From Candidatus Methanomethylophilaceae archaeon (lineage in GTDB: Archaea > Thermoplasmatota > Thermoplasmata > Methanomassiliicoccales > Methanomethylophilaceae), in the NCBI GenBank assembly GCA_013329105.1, contig DUKW01000122.1, forward strand, positions 1 to 12,029: a stretch of 12,029 nucleotides of DNA. Direction: 5' to 3'. How positions within the stretch are numbered: the first letter of the stretch is position 1; the number at the start of each line of letters is the position of its first letter. Below, piece by piece: positions 1-5,095 of the stretch. Under the pieces are notes generated by a model that did not search any database, was not told the origin of the DNA, and worked only from the letters and a program-made list of their open reading frames with translations. The translations under genes and the position numbers were made by a program.

Positions 1-535
1 CAATCACTGTGACTTCCAGGTCCATCATAAGCTCCAGCTGACGTTGGGTATTCCCTACACTGGCGGGAAGGACCGTTGCCCCAACTCTCTCCGCACCGTA
101 ATGAAGGCCTAGACCACCTGTGAACAGCCCATATCCGTATGAAACCTGCATCACATCACCGGTGCCAACACCGATAGATGTGAGAGCGCGGGCTAAAGAC
201 TCTGTCCAGAATTCAATATCGTTTTTGGTATAACCCACTAAAGTGGGTTTGCCAGTGGTACCTGAGGACACGTGGTAACGTACAACCTCATCCCGGGAGG
301 AAGTGAACATCTGTGTTGGGTAGTTATCACGCAGATCCTGTTTGTACATAAAGGGAAGTTTGCATATATCTTCCAGAGTCTTTATATCATCGGGGTGTAC
401 ACCATGCTCTTTCATACGCTCATGGTAGAATCTGTTAAAGCTGTAGAGACGGTAGACAAGGGTCTTAAGCTCTCTGAACTGTAGTTCTCTCAACTCATCT
501 TTTGGCATGCATTCGATTCGGGCATTCCAATACAT
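1..535 (-). CDS. paaK: Phenylacetate-CoA ligase, N-terminal part (3' end beyond window)
   Basis: Adenylate-forming enzyme that activates phenylacetate or a related aryl acid to its CoA thioester using ATP; cytoplasmic. About 178 N-terminal residues are visible of a family that is usually about 430 long. The ATP-binding loop HVSSGTTGKPT is at about residues 88-98, and a family-typical glycine-rich stretch with SYGYGLFTGG begins near residue 132. The N-terminal MYWN followed by a YRLYSFNRFYHERM helix is also typical. The ATG at 533-535 is preceded by GGAGG (complement of 545-549) at 9 bases, which fixes the start. It is divergent from the next gene across a short AT-rich promoter region. Archaeal members are common in anaerobes and methanogens, often linked to aromatic amino-acid metabolism through aryl-acid activation; the exact substrate cannot be read from sequence. 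Confidence 0.93.
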   Translation of the reverse strand, partial: MYWNARIECMPKDELRELQFRELKTLVYRLYSFNRFYHERMKEHGVHPDDIKTLEDICKLPFMYKQDLRDNYPTQMFTSSRDEVVRYHVSSGTTGKPTLVGYTKNDIEFWTESLARALTSIGVGTGDVMQVSYGYGLFTGGLGLHYGAERVGATVLPASVGNTQRQLELMMDLEVTVI

Positions 536-573
536 CTTTCACTTCCTCCAGTGTTCAGGGTAATCAGATCTCC

Positions 574-590
574 ATTATTTAATATGTTAA
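574..590. promoter_or_regulatory. AT-rich TATA region shared by divergent genes
   Basis: ATTATTTAATATGTTAA reads as a plausible archaeal TATA element on either strand. On the minus strand a start site near 554 would leave about 19 bases of leader with the GGAGG site. On the plus strand a start near 605 would leave about 30 bases of leader. This is inferred from position and composition only. Confidence 0.4.
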
Positions 591-634
591 ACCTAAGAAA
601 TCAATTATATTTCTTTTACCATGGCGGATTCATG

Positions 635-1258
635 ATGGAATTGTTAGAAAGGACAAGAATCCTTATAGAGGAGTCCAGACTCTTTGCATCCATCATATCT
701 GAAGGCCCCGAAGGTCCTGAGGACCCAGCCGCTATGGCGTTTTCTATGATACACAACAAAACAATGATCACTCAAGAAATGTTGCAATCATATTATCGAA
801 TGTGGACAAGTGATCGCGTCTATGAAGTGGACGAGGATAGATTGAGTTCTGAGATGACGGAAAGGGTTGTCTATCTCAGTAAGATGTTGTTTATTGAGGT
901 TCTCAGCGCCATAGAGTACTCTGCAAAAAATGTGTGTTCAAAGAGGGCTCCGGAACTCGAAGAGTCATCACACCTGCGCAGTATTATGAGGGAGAGTTTT
1001 CAACTAGGTATAATGACCGAAGCACGTAATCGAGAATGGAACGATATCATTACCATTCGTAACCTCGCCGTTCACAATAATTCTGTGTCCGACCGCTCAA
1101 AAAGGTGCCAGATTGGCGATGTGAAGATATCGATGCGCCCCAACCGCATGATGAAGGGGCCGCTATATACATTTGTGGAACTCTCCCGCTTGGCGATGGG
1201 ATATTATTACGAGTGGTTAGGCTCACTTATTGCGCTGGATAAAGAAATGTCTATATAG
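635..1258 (+). CDS. Small helical protein with RNxxxH signature, possible HEPN-domain protein
   Basis: About 207 residues, not recognised as a named family. It appears mostly helical. Near the middle of the C-terminal half is WNDIITIRNLAVHNN (Arg about residue 142, His about residue 147 from this start), which fits the R-x4-H pattern with Asn after the Arg seen in HEPN-superfamily proteins, many of which are RNases or RNA-associated. A second helix with YTFVELSRLAMGYYYEW follows, as often seen after that motif. The ATG at 635 is chosen because GGCGG at 623-627 lies 7 bases ahead; the adjacent ATG at 632 is equally possible. A longer frame from GTG at 551 would overlap the paaK leader region and looks unlikely. 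The TAG stop overlaps the TATA box of the SRP RNA gene. The HEPN assignment is inference from one short motif. Confidence 0.7.
   Translation: MELLERTRILIEESRLFASIISEGPEGPEDPAAMAFSMIHNKTMITQEMLQSYYRMWTSDRVYEVDEDRLSSEMTERVVYLSKMLFIEVLSAIEYSAKNVCSKRAPELEESSHLRSIMRESFQLGIMTEARNREWNDIITIRNLAVHNNSVSDRSKRCQIGDVKISMRPNRMMKGPLYTFVELSRLAMGYYYEWLGSLIALDKEMSI
1251..1258 (+). promoter_or_regulatory. TATA box of the SRP RNA gene
   Basis: CTATATAG lies about 25 bases ahead of the expected RNA 5' end near 1278-1280, the standard archaeal TATA-to-start distance. It includes the TAG stop codon of the upstream protein gene, so coding and promoter sequence are shared. Confidence 0.65.
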
Positions 1259-1277
1259 GTTTGTATCTTAAACAATG

Positions 1278-1594
1278 GATGCTAGGCTTGACCGGGATGC
1301 TCGGCGTATCCTTGTATACCGAAATCGTCGATATGCGGAGGTGACAGCGGAGGACGACGCGGCTCTAACCTGGAGGCCTGGTATCACAACAATGAGACCC
1401 TGTCCACCGGGGTAGGTGTGAGTGGCTGTGTTCGATCGGAGGATCGTTACCACCACTCTAATTGCGGGGACTGGGCCAGGCCCTGACGGGAGCAGCCTTA
1501 CCGCAAACTACCGACGCTCGGAGGGTAGCGGGGTTGAGAAGTGATACCAGATACCTCTTGGCCAAGAGCGCGGCAACCTCCGTGGCCTAGCACC
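1278..1594 (+). ncRNA. ffs: Archaeal signal recognition particle RNA (7S RNA)
   Basis: RNA scaffold of SRP, which binds SRP54 and SRP19 and targets nascent membrane and secreted proteins. The termini pair as helix 1 (TGCTAGGC 1280-1287 with GCCTAGCA 1585-1592). The Alu domain shows loop TCGGCG (1301-1306) able to pair fully, with one G-U, to CGTCGA (1326-1331). Helix 5 segments pair: GGAGGT 1337-1342 with ACCTCC 1576-1581, and CTGGTATCAC 1378-1387 with GTGATACCAG 1541-1550. Helix 6 is CGATC-GGAG-GATCG (1433-1446) with the GNAR loop bound by SRP19. Helix 8 carries the SRP54 site GGCCAGGCCC-TGAC-GGGAGCAGCC with a UGAC tetraloop at 1484-1487. Length of about 317 fits archaeal 7S RNAs. The ends are approximate by a few bases. 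The G+C is higher than in the flanking genes, as expected for a structured RNA. Confidence 0.96.
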
Positions 1595-2573
1595 TTCTCT
1601 TTCTTATGCATCCCGTTATCTTATCCTTAGAAAAGTCAAACAACACTCTCTCTTCATCACCATTTTTAATTCTGAAAATGGGACTATCTTCTACAGAGCC
1701 TACCACCGCTCCAGTCATGCCCACAGATGAAAAGAGGTCCAGAACCATGGCTGAGTTTTTAGGAGGGCATGTTATGACAAAACCGCATCCCTGATACGAT
1801 ACCAACCACTGTTTAAAGTCTACGCCTTCCGGCGTGGGAATACGATTAAGATGAACAAGGGCACCTTTACCACTTGTTTCCAGCAACATTCCTAATGTAC
1901 CGAGGCATCCAGGGTTGCTCATGTCCTTGGCGGCAGAGGCCAGACCAGCCTCACCGATCTGGGCCATTATCTCTATTTGCCGGCGCACCAGAGAATCATC
2001 TTTATTGGTTGTTGTATCCCACGCAAAAGAAAGGTCTGGTGGATAAAAACCATCAAGATCCATGACGAAAATCACATCGTCGCCTACCTCTGCCGTGTGA
2101 CTGTATATAACCGATTCGCAGGGGGCGGTACCGATGATCGCGATATCTATAGCATTATATTCGCAATCAGGATGAGTGTGACCACCTACTATCGGTACAT
2201 TGAATTTGCGGACGGCTCTTTCCATACCCTTGAGGACCTGTGCGCATATACGATTGTCCCGTATCGAAACAACATCAACCATTGCCAACGGCCTGCCGCC
2301 CATTGCGGCCACATCATTAATGTTTACTAAGACAGCAAAATATCCTGCATAGAAGGGATTTACCTTCATAAGTGATTCCATTATGCCGTCTGCGGCAAAA
2401 AGGAGGCAATCCTCTTTATATTTGATTACTGCGGCGTCCTCTCCGGCCGACGCTAAGATATCTTTGAAATCGGCAGTAGGGAGATATTTTACTACATCCT
2501 GTATCGGATGTTTGCGGGTTATCCCTGGAAAATTTCTCACAATCTCAACAATTTCATTGATATCCATAATCAT
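1587..2573 (-). CDS. AIR synthase-related protein, methanogenesis marker protein 2-like
   Basis: A 328-residue member of the PurM/ThiL/SelD/HypE ATP-binding superfamily. Visible motifs are GEDAAVI (44-50), AADGIM (60-65), VNINDVAAMGGRP (83-95), GGHTHP (130-135), WDTTT (185-189), KDMSNPGCLGTLGMLLE (216-232) and QGCGFV (261-266). The arrangement and length match what I remember of methanogenesis marker protein 2, whose biochemical role is not known to me; superfamily members phosphorylate or activate small substrates with ATP. The start at 2573 is supported by GGAG (complement of 2585-2588) at 11 bases; an ATG two codons in, at 2567, is an alternative. The winged-helix gene lies 34 bases upstream on the same strand, so the two may be co-transcribed. 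The stop codon and last codons overlap the 3' end of the SRP RNA gene in antisense. Confidence 0.85.
   Translation of the reverse strand: MIMDINEIVEIVRNFPGITRKHPIQDVVKYLPTADFKDILASAGEDAAVIKYKEDCLLFAADGIMESLMKVNPFYAGYFAVLVNINDVAAMGGRPLAMVDVVSIRDNRICAQVLKGMERAVRKFNVPIVGGHTHPDCEYNAIDIAIIGTAPCESVIYSHTAEVGDDVIFVMDLDGFYPPDLSFAWDTTTNKDDSLVRRQIEIMAQIGEAGLASAAKDMSNPGCLGTLGMLLETSGKGALVHLNRIPTPEGVDFKQWLVSYQGCGFVITCPPKNSAMVLDLFSSVGMTGAVVGSVEDSPIFRIKNGDEERVLFDFSKDKITGCIRKRRC
1595..1605 (+). terminator. T-rich terminator of SRP RNA
   Basis: TTCTCTTTCTT directly follows helix 1 and resembles archaeal T-rich termination sites. On the opposite strand the same bases encode part of the basic C-terminus (KRR) of the converging gene. 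Confidence 0.55.
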
Positions 2574-2607
2574 GTAAAATCAATCTCCAAATAAATATCT
2601 TATCAGT

Positions 2608-3186
2608 TTATAACAAATGACTTTGCTTAGTATTTAGGACTAGGTGACGCGACCTTGTCAGCGATAGAACCATATGTTCGAGACAACGAATGTACTCTTC
2701 CGTTGAAAGGGGTTCATCGGGTACATATGAATCCTCTGATACTGAGAAACGCGTACGTAATCTCTTAGGCATAGATTGATGGATGCTCTCCATGACATGC
2801 TTCTCCTCGCGTTTACCTTTTATCACCTCTACCCCCGCCCGTGCCAGTTCAGACTCCTGAACGGGACGGCGCAATAGGGCATAAAGTATTTGAAGAGTTC
2901 TCAGATCAGGATCGTCACTGGTGTCTATAGCAGTGGCTCTTGCTAGACTATAGATGTCATCATCACGGTTTTGTAAGGGTACGTATAGTTTAGAAGGTGG
3001 AACCTCCGTTTCCTTCACCTGATTCATATCCGTTAAGGCACGGAGATAACCCGTAACTATCAGCCTGTGCAATCTGTATCCTCGTTTTTCCAACTCCTTT
3101 GTCAAGGCACTGATTGATTTGCCCTCTTTACCAAGAGCTTCTAGCACTATACTCCTAAAATCTTCTTCCACAACAAGCTTGCTCAT
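2608..3186 (-). CDS. Winged-helix domain protein of unknown function
   Basis: 192 residues, not recognised as a named family. The N-terminal 70 residues read as a winged helix: VLEALGKEG helix (14-22), SISALTKELEKRG helix (24-36), HRLIVTGYLRALTDMNQV as the longer third helix (40-57), then a KETEVPPSKLYVP wing strand (58-70). A second helical segment with RTLQILYALLRRPVQESELARAG (about 96-118) resembles another HTH-like unit. The C-terminal part is helical with no signal peptide or membrane segment. It probably binds nucleic acid; the target is unknown. It lies just upstream of the marker-2-like gene on the same strand. No clear ribosome binding site is present before the ATG; a TATA-like element about 26 bases upstream suggests a leaderless transcript. 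Confidence 0.8.
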   Translation of the reverse strand: MSKLVVEEDFRSIVLEALGKEGKSISALTKELEKRGYRLHRLIVTGYLRALTDMNQVKETEVPPSKLYVPLQNRDDDIYSLARATAIDTSDDPDLRTLQILYALLRRPVQESELARAGVEVIKGKREEKHVMESIHQSMPKRLRTRFSVSEDSYVPDEPLSTEEYIRCLEHMVLSLTRSRHLVLNTKQSHLL

Positions 3187-3211
3187 CGTTTCAAGCTTGC
3201 TAACAGATATG

Positions 3212-3219
3212 ATAATAAA
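3212..3219 (-). promoter_or_regulatory. TATA-like element for the winged-helix gene
   Basis: TTTATTAT (reverse strand) is centred about 29 bases from the ATG at 3186, which places transcription start almost at the start codon. Together with the missing ribosome binding site this suggests leaderless translation. Inference from spacing. Confidence 0.45.
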
Positions 3220-3328
3220 GAGATTACCACCTAACCATTAGATGGAAGAAGCAACCTACAAAGAAATGGATGTTAGTAAAGACATTTGGCTAAATATCGC
3301 TTATAAAGATTGAGGGTAATTACAGCAC

Positions 3329-3338
3329 TATTTATAAT
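3329..3338 (+). promoter_or_regulatory. TATA-like element for the histidine kinase gene
   Basis: TATTTATAAT predicts a start site near 3359 and a leader of about 70 bases with a GAGGA ribosome binding site (3420-3424) 6 bases before the ATG. A weaker TTATAAAG at 3301 is an alternative. The rest of the 244-base gap between the divergent genes shows no gene that I can support. Confidence 0.4.
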
Positions 3339-3369
3339 TGCTAACGTTCCCAATGCTGAAAGGCGTCAA

Positions 3370-3390
3370 TAGAAAGTGATAAAGTTTCTA
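3370..3390. repeat. Inverted repeat in kinase leader
   Basis: TAGAAA (3370-3375) and TTTCTA (3385-3390) form a perfect 6-base inverted repeat around a 9-base centre, just downstream of the predicted start site. It could be an operator or a weak hairpin; an arm this short can arise by chance in AT-rich DNA. Confidence 0.3.
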
Positions 3391-3430
3391 GCGTACAATG
3401 GTATGTTTGGGTCAACGATGAGGAAATATC

Positions 3431-4096
3431 ATGACGGACCGTGAGTGTCTCCACGGACTTAGTCTGATGGAAAATGACGACCTGAGAAGGCAGGATGACC
3501 AGGCGAAGATGTCTTCTTGGCATCTTAACTGGTTGATCTTTAGACTGTCTAATTTGAGAGTATCAGATCTTGGTAAGATTGTTTTTGTCGCTTCATTGTT
3601 GATATTTGTTATTGTATTATCTGTCTACTCATTATATTTTGGTATCAATGTGGTGTTTCCCCATCTCTTTTATTTACCGATTGTATTCGTTGCCTATTGG
3701 TTTCCGAAATATGGTATACCCTTTGCAGCAGCCATAGCGTTATTTTATACAGCAGAATTTGCAATCTTTAATAATGTATTACATATTGCTGACAACGAAC
3801 AATGGCCTTGGGTATTTGCCAGAGATCTTATTTACGTTCTGGTGGGAAGTGCCTTAACACTTTTACGGTGGGAAACATTCACACTGAGCGGGGTGATGGA
3901 GGAGAAGGATAGGTTTACCTACTTACGACACCGTAAAAATGGATACATCTACTTCTCGCCCTCCTTCTCCAAAATATTTGGTAATGTTAGCTCTAAGAAA
4001 CTGAAAGACGAAGGAATAGAATGTTTTTTGGAAGAGGGTGATAAAGAGAGATTTCGAACTGCAGAAGTGGAGACTCTGCAAGGAGAGAGAAAATGA
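3431..4096 (+). CDS. Membrane PAS histidine kinase, N-terminal part (ends at in-frame TGA)
   Basis: Sensor half of a kinase gene whose reading frame continues in the same phase after a single TGA (4094-4096). Of 221 residues, about 1-47 are a hydrophilic N-terminus. Residues 48-146 hold about four membrane segments, including a PHLFYLPIVFVAYWFPKYGI stretch of a type common in archaeal sensor kinases. From about 157 begins a PAS-like region (FTYLRHRKNGYIYFSPSFSK) that the stop cuts in two. The ATG at 3431 is well supported by GAGGA at 6 bases. Without its other half this product has no catalytic domain. It is either part of one gene interrupted by mutation, sequencing error or readthrough, or a truncated membrane protein. 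No response regulator gene is nearby. Confidence 0.8.
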   Translation: MTDRECLHGLSLMENDDLRRQDDQAKMSSWHLNWLIFRLSNLRVSDLGKIVFVASLLIFVIVLSVYSLYFGINVVFPHLFYLPIVFVAYWFPKYGIPFAAAIALFYTAEFAIFNNVLHIADNEQWPWVFARDLIYVLVGSALTLLRWETFTLSGVMEEKDRFTYLRHRKNGYIYFSPSFSKIFGNVSSKKLKDEGIECFLEEGDKERFRTAEVETLQGERK

Positions 4097-4108
4097 TCTG
4101 AGTTTTCC

Positions 4109-4879
4109 TTGATAACATATCAAGGAGACAAACGCTTGTTCATGTTCAGTATGACACCTATGTGGAAAGGAGAAAAGGTTATTGGCTACCAGGCCATTGC
4201 AGAAGACATAACATCTCTAAGGTTATATGAAGAGAGTCTGCTGAGAGCACTAGAGGAAAAAAATGCCATACTTTCTGAGCTTCATCACCGGGTCAATAAC
4301 AACCTCATGGTAATTATCGGCCTTATTGATATATATGATTCTGGCAGCCACAGTGATGAGGTCAAGGAAGTTTTGAAGGATATAAAGGCGCGTATATTAG
4401 CGATCTCTACGATTCATAAATTCATACACGGTCAAGAAGGCTTTGCTGATGTTGATTTAGAATCGTACTTGCGCTCTTTACTGAACCGCATTGAAGATGT
4501 TTACGATGCTCATGGGGTAACGATCGAGGTCGACGCTACGAATGTGCAACTAGATTACAATACCTTAGCAGATTTGAGCATGGTTATAGGTGAGCTTGCA
4601 AGTAATTCATTGAAATACGCTTTTCCCAGTAGTAAGGGAAATATCCATCTAGCCTTCTATGAGGAAGGGGACAAATACGTTGTTACATACTCTGACGACG
4701 GGACCGGATTAAAGGAATTCGATGGTATCGATAGCGGATTTGGTCTTGAGCTTATTAGGCGCATTATCTTAAATAAAATGAAAGGGAGTATCAACCTTAA
4801 GACAGAAAAAGGTACAGATTGGACCATCGTATTCCCCAAAAACAGAGTGTCCGACAATCTGGGGATGGTTAAGGAATAG
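4109..4879 (+). CDS. Histidine kinase, C-terminal part: PAS end, HisKA_2 and ATPase domains
   Basis: Continues the preceding gene in the same frame. It completes the PAS domain (GYQAIAEDIT at 26-35 here), then has the HisKA_2 phospho-acceptor box ELHHRVNNNL (57-66) and an HATPase_c domain with N-box ELASNSLKYAF (162-172), SDDGTGL (195-201) and SGFGLELIRRI (209-219). It would autophosphorylate a His of the HH pair and pass phosphate to an unknown partner. The frame has no ATG near the stop: 4109 is a TTG without a well-placed ribosome binding site, and the first ATG is at 4142 with AAGGAG about 14 bases ahead. The lack of a good start and the cut PAS domain argue that both parts were one protein of about 482 residues. 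Confidence 0.8.
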   Translation: MITYQGDKRLFMFSMTPMWKGEKVIGYQAIAEDITSLRLYEESLLRALEEKNAILSELHHRVNNNLMVIIGLIDIYDSGSHSDEVKEVLKDIKARILAISTIHKFIHGQEGFADVDLESYLRSLLNRIEDVYDAHGVTIEVDATNVQLDYNTLADLSMVIGELASNSLKYAFPSSKGNIHLAFYEEGDKYVVTYSDDGTGLKEFDGIDSGFGLELIRRIILNKMKGSINLKTEKGTDWTIVFPKNRVSDNLGMVKE

Positions 4880-4937
4880 CCTTGATCATCAAAAAGAATA
4901 ACCTAGCTATATCACTCATTAGCTTATCTTTATGTAT

Positions 4938-4973
4938 GATAACAAATATGATAACCATGCGGATAACAAATGT
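4938..4973. repeat. Three 12-base direct repeats beginning GATAAC
   Basis: GATAAC occurs exactly at 4938, 4950 and 4962; units one and three also share GATAACAAAT. The perfect 12-base period is close to one helical turn, as in arrays of operator half-sites. It lies between the kinase gene and nrdD, about 50-85 bases ahead of the nrdD TATA box. Confidence 0.6.
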
Positions 4974-5018
4974 TACATTTATCGGCCCTATAGTTGATCA
5001 TTTCCGGTCCTCAAAATA

Positions 5019-5027
5019 ATTTTATAA
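5019..5027 (+). promoter_or_regulatory. TATA box of nrdD
   Basis: ATTTTATAA predicts transcription start near 5050 and a leader of about 46 bases ending in a GAGGTG ribosome binding site 8 bases before the ATG. Confidence 0.55.
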
Positions 5028-5034
5028 CCTTATT

Positions 5035-5080
5035 ACATGAGATTCAATGGGATGAATCAATACATGAATAAACCTCATGT
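5035..5080. repeat. Nested inverted repeats at the nrdD start site and leader
   Basis: Outer arms ACATGAG (5035-5041) and CTCATGT (5074-5080) are perfect. Inside them GATTCA (5041-5046) and TGAATC (5053-5058) are also perfect around a 6-base centre. They span the predicted transcription start and end just before the ribosome binding site, so they could be a repressor operator or an RNA structure controlling nrdD. Confidence 0.45.
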
Positions 5081-5095
5081 AGAGGTGGGAAGAGA

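Noticed and set aside
551..634. Longer N-terminus for the HEPN-like protein from GTG at 551
   Set aside because: It would begin beside the paaK ribosome binding site, inside the probable promoter, and adds residues without domain character.
1268..1456. Minus-strand open frame of 62 codons
   Set aside because: It lies within the SRP RNA gene, whose conserved helices explain the sequence.
3340..3430. C/D box small RNA in the kinase leader (GTGATAA, CTGA)
   Set aside because: Boxes are imperfect and in the wrong order, and the guide spacing does not fit.
4094..4096. TGA in the kinase as selenocysteine, or a recoded tryptophan codon throughout the genome
   Set aside because: TGA ends nrdD, mptE, DUF373 and aIF6, so it is a normal stop. 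I saw no SECIS-like structure in the short 3' region, and histidine kinases are not known selenoproteins.
4938..4973. CRISPR or replication iterons
   Set aside because: Repeats are far too short for CRISPR, and no replication gene or AT-rich unwinding element is adjacent.
4882..5001. Two copies of TTGATCAT 112 bases apart
   Set aside because: Eight-base near-palindromes of this composition can recur by chance; no further conserved context is seen.
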